Notes: generated by a model not told the origin, from the letters alone. A DNA stretch of 64,000 nucleotides from Aeromonas schubertii (GCF_000820105.1 NZ_CDDB01000001.1:182032-246031), one strand, 5' to 3'; shown: positions 1-8,574, numbered from the stretch's first letter. Program-made: numbers and translations.

Positions 1-820
1 GGCAGTCGTCGCTCGGCCAGGGGATGGGGAATCCCTTGAGCGCGAGGGCGTCGCTGACCAGGGCCAGGTGCCAGCTGCTGGTGATGGTCAACCAGTCGGT
101 CTGGCCGACCATGACCAGGGCCGAGATGAGGGCGTTGCTCTCGTAGGCGATATTGCGCGGTGGCAGCTCTACATGGGCCAGGGTGCGAACGACCCAGTCA
201 TCCCGGCGCCGCACGTCCCACACCACATGTTCTTCGGTAAAAAAGTCCGCCATCTCGAGGTGATCACCAATCCTGGGATGATCCCGACGGCACACCACCC
301 GGGTGGGATACTCGAGCAGCAGTTCGCTGCAAAATCCCTTCTCCTCATGGGGCGTGCTGCTGAGCACCAGATCGATATTGTGCAGACGCAACGCCTGCAG
401 CCGGGAGGGCTCATCGAGCAGGCTGGCGACCGACTCGAGGCGACAGCGCGGTGCCTGTTCGGTCAGTGTCCTGAGCAGGGGGGGGAGCAACATCATGTCG
501 AGATCGGGGTGGCTCGCGATACGAAAGTAGCGCTGGCTGGTGGCCGGAATGAACTGCTCGCTCTGGCGAATGGCCCGCTCCATGGTATGCAGGGAGTCGG
601 ACGTTTCCCGGTGCAGGCTGAGGGCGCGGGCGGTGGGAGTGATACCGCGCCCCAGCCTGACGAAGAGAGGCTCGCCGATCTGGTTACTCAGTCGGGTGAT
701 GGCCTGGCTGATGGCGGCAGGGGTCATCTCCAGCTGCTCTGCCGCCGCCGAGACACCACCGGATGTCATGACCGCATTGAAGACCCGAAACAGGTTGAGA
801 TCGAAATGGGTGCCTGACAT
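1..820 (-). CDS. LysR-family transcriptional regulator (partial, runs off the left edge)
   Basis: The minus-strand reading frame opens at an ATG (818-820) and stays open to the window edge, giving about 273 residues. The N-terminus (MSGTHFDLNLFRVFNAVM...) is a classical LysR winged helix-turn-helix, with AAAEQLEMTPAAISQAITRL as the recognition region at about residues 22-41. The rest resembles the substrate-binding domain of the family. The C-terminus is missing because the window ends. The start codon lies 134 bases downstream of the folD start, with folD between, so both genes point the same way. The effector and targets cannot be read from the sequence. Confidence 0.85.
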   Translation of the reverse strand, partial: MSGTHFDLNLFRVFNAVMTSGGVSAAAEQLEMTPAAISQAITRLSNQIGEPLFVRLGRGITPTARALSLHRETSDSLHTMERAIRQSEQFIPATSQRYFRIASHPDLDMMLLPPLLRTLTEQAPRCRLESVASLLDEPSRLQALRLHNIDLVLSSTPHEEKGFCSELLLEYPTRVVCRRDHPRIGDHLEMADFFTEEHVVWDVRRRDDWVVRTLAHVELPPRNIAYESNALISALVMVGQTDWLTITSSWHLALVSDALALKGFPIPWPSDDC

Positions 821-831
821 CCGTTTGCTCC

Positions 832-1686
832 TTAGTCGTGATACTGCTCGCAGGCTTCGAGGGTGTTCTCGATGAGAGAGGCCACCGTCATGGGACCGAC
901 GCCGCCGGGGACGGGGGTGATGAAGCTGGCGTGGCTGCGGGCGGTTTCAAACTCCACATCGCCGACCAGGGTGCCATCGGCCAGACGGTTGATCCCCACA
1001 TCGATCACCACAGCGCCCGGTTTGACCCACTCGCCGGGAATAAAGTTGGGCTTGCCGACGGCCACCACCAAGAGATCGGCGCGGCGTACATGGGCCTCGA
1101 GATCCTGGGTGAAGCGGTGGCAGGTGGTGGTGGTGCAGCCGGCCAGCAGCAGCTCGAGGGTCATGGGACGACCGACGATGTTGGAGGCACCCACCACCAC
1201 GGCGTGCAGCCCATGGGTCTTGATGCCGGTGGTCTCGATCAGCGTCATGATCCCCTTGGGGGTGCAGGGACGCAGGGCCGGGATGCGCTGGGCCAGACGA
1301 CCCACATTATAAGGATGGAAGCCGTCCACATCCTTGTCGGGGTGAATGCGCTCGATCACCAGGGTGGTGTCCATGTGGGCGGGGAGGGGCAACTGCACCA
1401 GGATTCCGTCCACCTCGCCGTCGTTGTTGAGGCGATCGATCAGATCCAGCAACTCTTCTTGAGTGGCGTCGGCACTGAGGTCGTAGGAGCGGGAGACAAA
1501 GCCCACCTCTTCACAGGCACGCCGCTTGCTGCCGACATAGACCTGGGAGGCGGGATCGCTTCCCACCAGGATGACGGCCAGTCCCGGGGCACGCTTGCCG
1601 TGTAACACCCGCTCCTTGACCCGGGCCGCCACCTGGCTGCGAATCGTTTGCGCCACCAGTTTTCCATCAATCATCTTGGCTGACAT
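832..1686 (-). CDS. folD: Bifunctional methylenetetrahydrofolate dehydrogenase/methenyltetrahydrofolate cyclohydrolase FolD
   Basis: The 284-residue protein interconverts 5,10-methylene-, 5,10-methenyl- and 10-formyl-tetrahydrofolate in cytosolic one-carbon metabolism. I chose the ATG at 1684-1686 ([15 protein letters not shown]) because it gives the usual FolD N-terminus; an in-frame ATG at 1740 would add 18 atypical residues. Family signatures are visible: the catalytic Lys region in [13 protein letters not shown], the substrate segment LPLPAHMD, the Rossmann signature [11 protein letters not shown], and [11 protein letters not shown] near the C-terminus. It is co-oriented with the downstream LysR gene. 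The 12-base gap suggests the two could share a transcript. Confidence 0.96.
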   Translation of the reverse strand: MSAKMIDGKLVAQTIRSQVAARVKERVLHGKRAPGLAVILVGSDPASQVYVGSKRRACEEVGFVSRSYDLSADATQEELLDLIDRLNNDGEVDGILVQLPLPAHMDTTLVIERIHPDKDVDGFHPYNVGRLAQRIPALRPCTPKGIMTLIETTGIKTHGLHAVVVGASNIVGRPMTLELLLAGCTTTTCHRFTQDLEAHVRRADLLVVAVGKPNFIPGEWVKPGAVVIDVGINRLADGTLVGDVEFETARSHASFITPVPGGVGPMTVASLIENTLEACEQYHD

Positions 1687-1818
1687 AATCCTCAACTCAC
1701 CGTCATTTGAAGGGCGGCGCATTGTCGCATTTTTTGTCATCCGCTGACAGATGCTTTGTACGCGCGAAGGCCCGGCGCGTAAGAAGTAGCCACTTGAATT
1801 TACTGGCAGAAAAAGTCA

Positions 1819-1848
1819 TTGACGCTGGCTTTCACGCTTGGGTATTAT
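1819..1848 (+). promoter_or_regulatory. Sigma70 promoter of the tRNA cluster
   Basis: TTGACG (1819-1824) and TATTAT (1843-1848) are separated by 18 bases and lie about 50 bases before the first tRNA. The GC-rich stretch just after the -10 (gccggccc) resembles the discriminator of stringently controlled stable-RNA promoters; that control is inferred. Confidence 0.7.
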
Positions 1849-1898
1849 GCCGGCCCGTTGCCTGATACGACCTTGGTCGGTATGCTGGCAAGCGGCAT

Positions 1899-1975
<77 letters not shown>

Positions 1976-2013
1976 CTTTATACAGGTGGAATGCCTGATA
2001 CGATGAAGACAGT

Positions 2014-2090
<77 letters not shown>

Positions 2091-2105
2091 TTTTTCATTG
2101 CTGTG

Positions 2106-2181
2106 GTGGCTGTAGCTCAGTTGGTAGAGTCCCGGATTGTGATTCCGGTTGTCGTGGGTTCGAGTCCCATCAGCCACCCCA
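2106..2181 (+). tRNA. tRNA-His (anticodon GTG)
   Basis: A 76-base cloverleaf with encoded CCA and acceptor stem GTGGCTG/CAGCCAC. The discriminator base is C, and a G lies immediately upstream at 2105, as expected for the extra G-1 of tRNA-His. The anticodon is GTG. Confidence 0.97.
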
Positions 2182-2224
2182 CCCTCTTTATGCAAGATGC
2201 CCTGGCCTCTTGCAGCCCTTCTCG

Positions 2225-2308
2225 GCGGAAGTGGCGAAATTGGTAGACGCACCAGATTTAGGTTCTGGCGCCTTAGGCGTGTGGGTTCAAGTCCCTCCTT
2301 CCGCACCA
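2225..2308 (+). tRNA. tRNA-Leu (anticodon TAG)
   Basis: An 84-base tRNA with acceptor stem GCGGAAG/CTTCCGC, anticodon loop TTTAGGT (anticodon TAG), the long variable arm of a leucine tRNA, and encoded CCA. It closes the Pro-Arg-His-Leu cluster and is followed directly by a terminator. Confidence 0.97.
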
Positions 2309-2323
2309 TGTTTGAAATGAAAG

Positions 2324-2358
2324 AACCGGATCACTGTCTGTGATCCGGTTTTTTTTAT
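2324..2358 (+). terminator. Rho-independent terminator of the tRNA cluster
   Basis: An 11-base-pair stem (aaccggatcac / gtgatccggtt) with a 5-base loop is followed by a run of T. Confidence 0.9.
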
Positions 2359-2411
2359 CTCTGTTCTCAGCCACAGACTCCTCGCGAGCTCGTTTTGGCG
2401 AGCGAGACAAA

Positions 2412-2433
2412 CAACCCGGCTTGATGCCGGGTT
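2412..2433 (-). terminator. Hairpin after the 33-residue ORF
   Basis: A near-perfect inverted repeat (caacccggc / gccgggttg) lies just beyond the stop codon of the small minus-strand ORF. On the minus strand it is followed by TTTGTCT, a weak T tract. Confidence 0.5.
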
Positions 2434-2444
2434 GCTGCGCTGGG

Positions 2445-2546
2445 TCATTCATCGTCCGGTTCGGCCAGATCGACGATGTCGAGTCGTACCACCTGGGTGT
2501 CGCTCTCTTCGTCAGGGGTGGGGGTGGTCGAAGGGGGGTTGGTCAT
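2445..2546 (-). CDS. Candidate 33-residue acidic small protein
   Basis: I do not recognise this protein. The ORF begins MTNPPSTTPTPDEESDTQVV and ends LAEPDDE, so it is proline/threonine-rich at the N-terminus and acidic overall, with no membrane segment. A GAGG ribosome-binding site sits 8 bases before the ATG. A good minus-strand sigma70-type promoter lies at 2643-2671, and a hairpin (2412-2433) follows the stop, so it forms a self-contained transcription unit of roughly 225 bases. It could equally be a small RNA in which the ORF is incidental. No homology is claimed. Confidence 0.45.
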   Translation of the reverse strand: MTNPPSTTPTPDEESDTQVVRLDIVDLAEPDDE

Positions 2547-2642
2547 CTAGCTTGCCTCGTCATCGTGAATAAGCAAGCCGGCGGGGTGGATTCCTGCCAC
2601 CGAGTCACGTCCCTGGGAGCCAGCTCCGGCGTGAGAGCGCGC

Positions 2643-2671
2643 ACATTATCGGGATGACCATGCAGAGTCAA
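2643..2671 (-). promoter_or_regulatory. Sigma70-type promoter for the small minus-strand unit
   Basis: On the minus strand TTGACT (2666-2671) and TAATGT (2643-2648) are separated by exactly 17 bases. The expected start is near 2636, about 90 bases upstream of the 33-residue ORF. Confidence 0.65.
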
Positions 2672-2711
2672 GTGGTTCTGCCTAAAAAATCACCTGGTCA
2701 GAGGAGCAGGT

Positions 2712-2742
2712 AAAAGCAAAAGGCCCTCTCTTTCGAGAGGGC
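2712..2742 (-). terminator. Rho-independent terminator of tRNA-Pro(GGG)
   Basis: On the minus strand GGCCCTCTC-GAAA-GAGAGGGCC is followed by TTTTGCTTTT, directly after the tRNA-Pro gene. Confidence 0.85.
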
Positions 2743-2757
2743 CTTTCGGGGGAATGA

Positions 2758-2834
2758 TGGTCGGCGTGAGAGGATTTGAACCTCCGACCCCTGACACCCC
2801 ATGACAGTGCGCTACCTGGCTGCGCTACACGCCG
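2758..2834 (-). tRNA. tRNA-Pro (anticodon GGG)
   Basis: A 77-base minus-strand cloverleaf with acceptor stem CGGCGTG, GG anticodon context TCATGGGGTG (anticodon GGG), T loop TTCAAAT and encoded CCA. It is a single-gene unit with its own promoter and terminator, facing away from tadA. Confidence 0.96.
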
Positions 2835-2862
2835 ACGTGGTCAGCCTTGCTGACGGGGACGA

Positions 2863-2891
2863 ACTCTAAAGGACTCGCTTCTCGAGCGCAA
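2863..2891 (-). promoter_or_regulatory. Promoter of tRNA-Pro(GGG)
   Basis: On the minus strand TTGCGC (2886-2891) and TAGAGT (2863-2868) are spaced by 17 bases, ending about 30 bases before the tRNA. Confidence 0.6.
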
Positions 2892-3010
2892 GTCCTTTTT
2901 TATCAAGGTCATGCCGTTTGCTTCTTTCTTGTTCAAGGCGCTCAAAACTTGGGTTGTCGAGCCGCTTTTGCCATAATCCCGCGACTCAATCACAGAGCCT
3001 GAACCACGAG

Positions 3011-3538
3011 ATGAACGAGAGAGAAGAGTGCCGCGACGAGCGGTGGATGCGTCACGCCATGATGCTGGCCACCCGCGCCGAGGCGATAGGTGAGGTCCCC
3101 GTCGGGGCCGTGGTGGTGCTTGGGGAGGAGGTGATAGGGGAAGGGTGGAACCGCTCCATCACCACTCACGATGCCTGTGCCCACGCAGAGGTGATGGCCC
3201 TGCGCGCCGCCGGGGAGAAGATGGGCAACTATCGCCTGGTGGGGGCCGAGCTGTTTGTCACCCTGGAGCCCTGCTGCATGTGCGCCGGTGCCCTCATCCA
3301 TAGCCGGGTTGCCCGGGTGGTCTACGGGGCCTGCGATCCCAAGACCGGAGCCGATACCTCGGTGTTTAACCTGCTGGCCGACCCGCGTCACAATCATCGG
3401 CTGACGGTCAGCCGTGGTGTGCTGGGGCAGGCGTGCGCCGCCCAGATCTCCGCCTTCTTTCAGCGTCGTCGCAGCGAGCAGAAAGCGGCGAAGGCGAAGG
3501 CCCGCGCCGCGGTACCCTCTGACGAGCAGGGGTTGTGA
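3011..3538 (+). CDS. tadA: tRNA-specific adenosine deaminase TadA
   Basis: The 175-residue zinc deaminase converts adenosine 34 of tRNA-Arg(ACG) to inosine, allowing wobble decoding of CGN codons. The start is set at the ATG beginning MNEREECRDERWMRHAM, because the upstream in-frame extension from 2918 does not look like the family. The zinc/catalytic signature is complete: CAHAEVMAL supplies His and the proton-shuttle Glu, and EPCCMCAGAL supplies the two Cys ligands. The C-terminus has a Lys/Ala-rich tail. It is followed about 100 bases later by the SNF2 helicase gene in the same orientation. Confidence 0.96.
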   Translation: MNEREECRDERWMRHAMMLATRAEAIGEVPVGAVVVLGEEVIGEGWNRSITTHDACAHAEVMALRAAGEKMGNYRLVGAELFVTLEPCCMCAGALIHSRVARVVYGACDPKTGADTSVFNLLADPRHNHRLTVSRGVLGQACAAQISAFFQRRRSEQKAAKAKARAAVPSDEQGL

Positions 3539-3641
3539 GCCTTGGCCCCGCATTTTTTGTGCTCTTTATCAGACAATAGGGTCGAGTCGAGGCGGCTTTG
3601 GCGCTAAAATCAGGCCTTTTACGCTGTCTGGATCCCGTTTC

Positions 3642-6600
3642 GTGTCACGCCTCTCCCCCCTGCAATACGATATCCTGACGACCCTGCTGGTTCGCCGTCC
3701 CCTCTCCACCACCCGTCTGGTCGCCCTCTTTCCTGCCTGTACCCAGGCGTTGGAGGCCCTGGTCCTCGAGGATCTGGTACGCGAGCGGGGGGAGGGGGTA
3801 TGGGCCATCTCTGCCCTCGGTACCCTGACGCTGTTGCTGGCTATCCGGGAGGGCGCCGCGCCGGCTCCTCTCTGGCCCGAATCCTTGGGATGGATTGCCG
3901 CCCTGCTCGATGGCAAGGGCACTCCTCCCGCCAAATTGCCCCACGCCCTGTTTGAGATGCTCGATGAGAGCGATGCCCTGAGCCTGCTCGAGGGGGCCTC
4001 TCCCGCCTGGCAGCAACTGATGATCGACTATTGGTCGGCGCAGGCCCTGCTGGAGGCTCGCCCCATCGAACTGGATGGTCGCCGTCTTGGCAAGGGGGCG
4101 CAGAGCAGGCTGTCGCTCTGGCTGGAGGAGGAGTCCTGGTGGCTGGCCGACGGTCAGCATCTGCCCCATTGGCCGGATCTGGCCCAGGGCTGGCAGCAGG
4201 AGCTCGATCAGGGAGCCTGGGTCCAGCTCGGTGCCCAGCGTCCCCGCGAGCCCCTCTTCTCGGCCCTGGTGTGGCTCGGTGTGCTGCAGCAGCACGATCC
4301 GGCCCTGGCCGCCAGCGAGCGCAAGAGCGTGCTGCGTCAGTGTGGCCATCAGGCGGCCCTGCAAGATGCCCTGCGTCAGTGGGATGGCGAGCGCCACTCG
4401 GTGGGCTTGTTCGAGATGCTGCAACTGCCCCCCGACGAAGTCTTCTGGGGGCATCTGTGGATCGATCTCTGCGCCATGAGTCGTCATGGGGAGAGTGGCT
4501 CTGCCCTGCAGGCCCTGCGCAAGTGGTCCCTCGACGAGCTGCTGGCGGCCTCGCCCCGTCATCGACTGATGGGATTGTGCCAGGATCTGCTGCGCCTGCT
4601 CACCGGTCGCCCTGTGGTCGCGGGCCCCCTGGTCGGCATCGACACCTGGCAGGAGGAGGCCGAGCCGCTCAAGCCGGCTGGCTGGCTCAACTGGCTGCAG
4701 GGGCTGGGACGCAGTGCCGGTGCCAGCAAGGTCAAGGAGCGGCTGGTGTGGAACCTGCTGCTGGAGGGGCCCACCCTGGAGTGCCGGGTGCAGAAGCTGG
4801 GTGTCAAGGGGGAGTGGACCGCCGGGCGGCGGGTCGAGCTGGCGCTGGTCTCTTCCCAATACCCCGCCCTGTTGGGGGAGGAGGACTGGGCCCTGCTGCG
4901 CCAGTATGGCAAGGAGGAGCGTCACTGGTCCCACGACTTCTGGACGCTGCTGGCGGCCCATCCCCATCTCTACAACGCCCAGGGGCAACGCCTGCAACTG
5001 GCCCTGACCCAGCCCCTCATCTATCTGACTGCTACCGGCCAGGCCCGGCTCTTCCCCGAGGTGGGCAGCGGTGCCAGCATAGTGCCCCTGGCCGGGGATC
5101 TGTGGCAGGTGGTGCGCCAACCCGAGTCTCTGCGCGAGTTGCTTCCCGCCGAGCGTCGCTGGCCTGTGGAGCAACTGCCCCGGGTGGCCGAGGCCCTCGG
5201 ACAGCTCGAGGGGCTGCACTGGTGCTGTGAGGACGCGGCCCTTGGCGGCAATGCCAGGCTGATTCCCTGGCCCGGTGAGGCCGGAGTGCAACTGGACTGG
5301 CGCAAGGGGGTGCTGCACCTGGCCTTCGTCACCCAGGGGGAGCAGACCCCGGCGTTGCCACTGGCCCACGGAGATGCGGTGGTACGCAGCGATGTGCGAG
5401 GCAATGACTACTGGCAGCGGGATCTGGTGGCCGAGCGCGAGGCATGGCGTGAACTGTGCCAGCGCCTGGCCCTCGATATGCCGCGCCTGAACTGGCAGCT
5501 TGAGGAGGAGGCCGCCATCGAGTTTCTCGCCGCTCTCCCCGAGTGGGTGGCCGGTGGCGTGCGAATCTTCTGGCACGAGGAGAGTCAGCGACTGCGCTCC
5601 CTCGATGAGACCACCCTGAGCCTGCGGATCGAGCAGCGTCAGGAGTGGTTTGCCCTGGAGGGGAGCCTGGCCCTCGACGAACATCAGGTGCTCGATCTGC
5701 GGCTGCTGTTGCGTCAGTTCCGCCCGGGCCAGAAGAGCATCATGCTCGACGAGCAGACCAGCGTCATCATCAGCGACAAGCTCTCGGAGCGGCTCACCCT
5801 GCTTGGCGCCATGCTCGATGATGAGCAGAGGGTCAGCCGCCGCCTCGCCTATCCCCTGATGCGCCTGCTCTCGGCGGTCTCGACCCAGGGGGACGAGGCG
5901 TGGAATCAACTGCAGGATGAGTGGGCCCAGCCGGCCGAGTGCCCGGATGAGCTGCTCACCCCGCTGCGGGACTATCAACGAGAGGGGGTGCAGTGGATGG
6001 CCTCCCTCGCCAGCCACGGTTTTGGCGCCTGCCTCGCCGATGACATGGGCCTTGGCAAGACCCTGCAGGCCCTTACCGTATTGCGACTGCGTGCCAGCGC
6101 GGGACCGGCCCTGGTGGTGGTGCCCAAGTCGGTGCTCACCAACTGGCAGGAAGAAGCCGCCCGGTTTGCTCCCGAGCTTGAGATAGTGACCCTGGATCAA
6201 TCCTGGGGGGGGGCCCATCTGGTGCAGGGGGCCCATGCCGGCCAGGTGGTATTGATCAACTACGGCCTGTTGCCGAGCCTGGGGGATGCCCTGGAGCGGG
6301 TGAGCTGGGCCTCCCTGGTGATCGATGAGGCGCAGCAGATCAAGAATGCCGGCACCCAGCGTGCCAAGATCCTGACCCGGCTCGAGGGGGCGTTTCGTCT
6401 CGCCCTCTCGGGCACCCCGGTGGAGAACCACCTGGGGGAGCTGTGGAGTCTGTTTGCCTTCATCAACCCGGGCTTGCTTGGCAGCCAGCGTGATTTCAAA
6501 CGCCGCTTCGGTCGTGCCAGCCGGGATCCCCAGCACATGGCCCTGCTGCGATCGGTCATTCACCCCTTCGTGCTGCGCCGCCTCAAGCAGGAGGTGCTCG

Positions 6601-7316
6601 CCGAGCTGCCCGAGAAGACCGAGATAGTCCACCACATCACCCTCTCCCAGGCCGAGCGTGAGCTCTATGAGGCGACCCGGCGCGAGGTGGTGCAGCAGAT
6701 CCAGAGCAGCGACGGGCGAACCCTGATGCATGTGCTCAGCGGATTGACCCGACTGCGCCGCCTCTGTTGTTCGCCGAGCCTGCTACTGCCCGAGTGGCAG
6801 GAGGCCAACAGCAAGCTCGATGAGGCGATGGCCCTGCTCGAGGAGGCGATCGACGGGGGCCACAGGGTGTTGGTGTTCAGCCAGTTTGTGGATCTGCTCA
6901 CCCTGCTGCGTCGCCGGCTGGAGGCGCGGGGTTGGGAGTACTGCTACCTCGATGGGGCCTGCTCCATGAAGGAGCGTCAGCACGCCATCGAGCGTTTCAG
7001 AAGCGAGTCGGTACCCCTGTTTCTCATCAGCCTCAAGGCGGGGGGCACCGGACTTAACCTGACCCAGGCCGATACCGTGCTGCACCTGGACCCCTGGTGG
7101 AATCCGGCGGTAGAGGATCAGGCGAGCGATCGGGCCCACCGCATGGGACAGACCCAGCCGGTGACCGTCTACCGTTTGGTGTGCGAGCAGACGGTCGAGG
7201 AGAAAATTGTGGCCCTGCACAGCGAGAAGCGTGCCCTGGCCGACAGCCTGCTGAGCGGCCAGTCCCAGGCCGGGCCACTGGATCTCGAGAGTTTGCGTAA
7301 TCTGCTGCTGGGGTAG
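3642..7316 (+). CDS. SNF2/RAD54-family DEAD/DEAH-box helicase
   Basis: A protein of about 1224 residues from the GTG at 3642. Other starts further upstream overlap tadA in another frame and look spurious; the ribosome-binding site here is weak, so the start is uncertain. The C-terminal third carries the Swi2/Snf2 ATPase: motif I DDMGLGKTLQAL near residue 803, motif II VIDEAQQIKN near 893, motif III SGTPVEN near 923, then the second RecA lobe with the family motif VI RAHRMGQTQPV near 1163. The first 700-750 residues contain no domain I recognise. Such proteins are DNA translocases that remodel protein-DNA complexes; the specific job is unknown. It converges on the tus-like gene, whose stop lies 9 bases away. 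Confidence 0.9.
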   Translation: MSRLSPLQYDILTTLLVRRPLSTTRLVALFPACTQALEALVLEDLVRERGEGVWAISALGTLTLLLAIREGAAPAPLWPESLGWIAALLDGKGTPPAKLPHALFEMLDESDALSLLEGASPAWQQLMIDYWSAQALLEARPIELDGRRLGKGAQSRLSLWLEEESWWLADGQHLPHWPDLAQGWQQELDQGAWVQLGAQRPREPLFSALVWLGVLQQHDPALAASERKSVLRQCGHQAALQDALRQWDGERHSVGLFEMLQLPPDEVFWGHLWIDLCAMSRHGESGSALQALRKWSLDELLAASPRHRLMGLCQDLLRLLTGRPVVAGPLVGIDTWQEEAEPLKPAGWLNWLQGLGRSAGASKVKERLVWNLLLEGPTLECRVQKLGVKGEWTAGRRVELALVSSQYPALLGEEDWALLRQYGKEERHWSHDFWTLLAAHPHLYNAQGQRLQLALTQPLIYLTATGQARLFPEVGSGASIVPLAGDLWQVVRQPESLRELLPAERRWPVEQLPRVAEALGQLEGLHWCCEDAALGGNARLIPWPGEAGVQLDWRKGVLHLAFVTQGEQTPALPLAHGDAVVRSDVRGNDYWQRDLVAEREAWRELCQRLALDMPRLNWQLEEEAAIEFLAALPEWVAGGVRIFWHEESQRLRSLDETTLSLRIEQRQEWFALEGSLALDEHQVLDLRLLLRQFRPGQKSIMLDEQTSVIISDKLSERLTLLGAMLDDEQRVSRRLAYPLMRLLSAVSTQGDEAWNQLQDEWAQPAECPDELLTPLRDYQREGVQWMASLASHGFGACLADDMGLGKTLQALTVLRLRASAGPALVVVPKSVLTNWQEEAARFAPELEIVTLDQSWGGAHLVQGAHAGQVVLINYGLLPSLGDALERVSWASLVIDEAQQIKNAGTQRAKILTRLEGAFRLALSGTPVENHLGELWSLFAFINPGLLGSQRDFKRRFGRASRDPQHMALLRSVIHPFVLRRLKQEVLAELPEKTEIVHHITLSQAERELYEATRREVVQQIQSSDGRTLMHVLSGLTRLRRLCCSPSLLLPEWQEANSKLDEAMALLEEAIDGGHRVLVFSQFVDLLTLLRRRLEARGWEYCYLDGACSMKERQHAIERFRSESVPLFLISLKAGGTGLNLTQADTVLHLDPWWNPAVEDQASDRAHRMGQTQPVTVYRLVCEQTVEEKIVALHSEKRALADSLLSGQSQAGPLDLESLRNLLLG

Positions 7317-7325
7317 GTCGCCTAT

Positions 7326-8291
7326 TCACTTCTCCGGGAGCGGCTCGTCGCGCACATAGAGGTGCAGTCGCTCTATCAGCAGCCGCTCAGCCCCGCGTCG
7401 GTCGTTGCGGGGCTGGCGTGGCTTGTTGGGGTAGTGTCCCAGCGGCTTGGCCTTGAGGGGGGCGTCACTGCAGACGATGAGTGGCAGGCTCGCCTTGACC
7501 TGCTGCTTGGCGCTCTCCCTGTCACCCCAACGCAGGTTGGCCATGGGGTGGGTCTTGACCGGACGACGAATGCGCAGCTCGGCCCCCGGGGGGAGGCGCT
7601 TTACATCCACTATCTCCCGCTCGACCCGTCCTATCCACTCCTCCTTGCCGATGATGGCCGGCACATATCCCTTGCTGCGCTCGAGCATGGCGATCACCTC
7701 CTGACGACCCAGCTTGCGGATAGCCTGCTTGTCGGCCCAGGTAAAACCGATGGTGAGCAGTTCACCACAGTAGAGCGGTAACTGGCGATAGACCTGCAGG
7801 GTGATGGTGCCCGGCAGCGCCTGATGGACCAGCTGAAACTTGTCATCCCGCTCTCCCGCCTGCTGCACTTCCTCCTGAAACAACCCCTTGAGGCAGTTGA
7901 TCCGCTCGATAAGCGGTGCCAGGGTGACGGCCGCCGCGGCCGGGTAGTGGAGCAGGCCCGGCAGCCGCAAGGTGGACTTGGTGGAGCAGCCCGGACGCAG
8001 GGTATGCTCGCCAAAGGCGGCGATGGCGGCCGCCCTGGCCTCTTCTCCCTCCAGGGTGGCCACTTCGATGCGCACGATGGGATCTTCTTCTCCCCCCTCC
8101 GGTACCGGAGGAAGCGGGTGTACCCTGGCCATTTTCAAGGGGGCCTGGGTAAGCGCCTGGCCGAGCTCGACCAGAGTGCCCTCCAGCTCGTGCATCAGGT
8201 GGCGCAGACGGGCGACGGGGGTAAAGGTGACGGGCAGATTGACCGCCTCACCTGTTAAAAAAAGATCGTTTTCGTTTCTTTTCATTAACAT
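7326..8291 (-). CDS. tus: Tus-like DNA replication terminus site-binding protein
   Basis: The 321-residue protein aligns by eye with E. coli Tus. Shared segments include the LP(P)V...RIEV region, STLRLPGLLHYP, HQALPGTITLQVYR, TWADKQAIRKL followed by EVIAMLE, LERE-like VEREIVDV, RIRRPVKTHPMA, and the C-terminal RLHLYV. Tus binds Ter sites and blocks the replicative helicase from one side. I placed the start at the ATG at 8289-8291 (MLMKRNEND...); a GTG at 8375 would add 28 unmatched residues. Compared with E. coli it has a short extra N-terminus. In E. coli tus is autoregulated by a Ter site overlapping its promoter, and a weak Ter-like sequence lies upstream here (see findings). Confidence 0.88.
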   Translation of the reverse strand: MLMKRNENDLFLTGEAVNLPVTFTPVARLRHLMHELEGTLVELGQALTQAPLKMARVHPLPPVPEGGEEDPIVRIEVATLEGEEARAAAIAAFGEHTLRPGCSTKSTLRLPGLLHYPAAAAVTLAPLIERINCLKGLFQEEVQQAGERDDKFQLVHQALPGTITLQVYRQLPLYCGELLTIGFTWADKQAIRKLGRQEVIAMLERSKGYVPAIIGKEEWIGRVEREIVDVKRLPPGAELRIRRPVKTHPMANLRWGDRESAKQQVKASLPLIVCSDAPLKAKPLGHYPNKPRQPRNDRRGAERLLIERLHLYVRDEPLPEK

Positions 8292-8476
8292 ATCTCTGTG
8301 GCGCCGCACTCGTGCCGGGAGGGCCGACAGGGAGGGCGGTGCATGCTTCCTGTCATCGAATGCATAGTTAACCACCTAGGTGCCAGCATAAAATGCTGAC
8401 AGGGTCGTCCTGGCGGCATTGAATAATTAAAGTTCTTTTATATCAATTAATTGCACCCATTTCGAGGGGTGTCATT

Positions 8477-8497
8477 TTCATTAGTTTTACTAATGAA
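8477..8497. promoter_or_regulatory. Perfect 9-base inverted repeat, candidate operator
   Basis: The arms TTCATTAGT and ACTAATGAA flank a TTT centre in an AT-rich intergenic stretch between the tus-like gene and the DUF1127 gene. Its size and position suit a dimeric regulator such as a LysR- or MarR-type protein controlling the DUF1127 gene; no regulator is identified. Confidence 0.4.
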
Positions 8498-8574
8498 TTG
8501 TATTAAAATTCGTCAATTGAGACAGATGAGCCCCTCTCCTAGACTTTGCCGCAACAACACCGAGGAGAATCATC

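Noticed and set aside
838-1605. Long plus-strand frames opposite folD and the LysR gene (including 68-817)
   Set aside because: The minus-strand proteins carry full family signatures, and these frames have low-complexity Gly/His/Gln-rich translations typical of antisense shadows.
2575-2605. Cobalamin-riboswitch-like GGTGG...AATCC pattern in the leader of the small minus-strand ORF
   Set aside because: Only a short fragment resembles the B12 box; the rest of the riboswitch structure and any cobalamin gene are missing.
3645-6731. A 1028-codon open frame antisense to the SNF2 helicase gene
   Set aside because: It is an antisense shadow produced by GC-rich codon usage; it has no family motifs, and the plus strand encodes a complete helicase.
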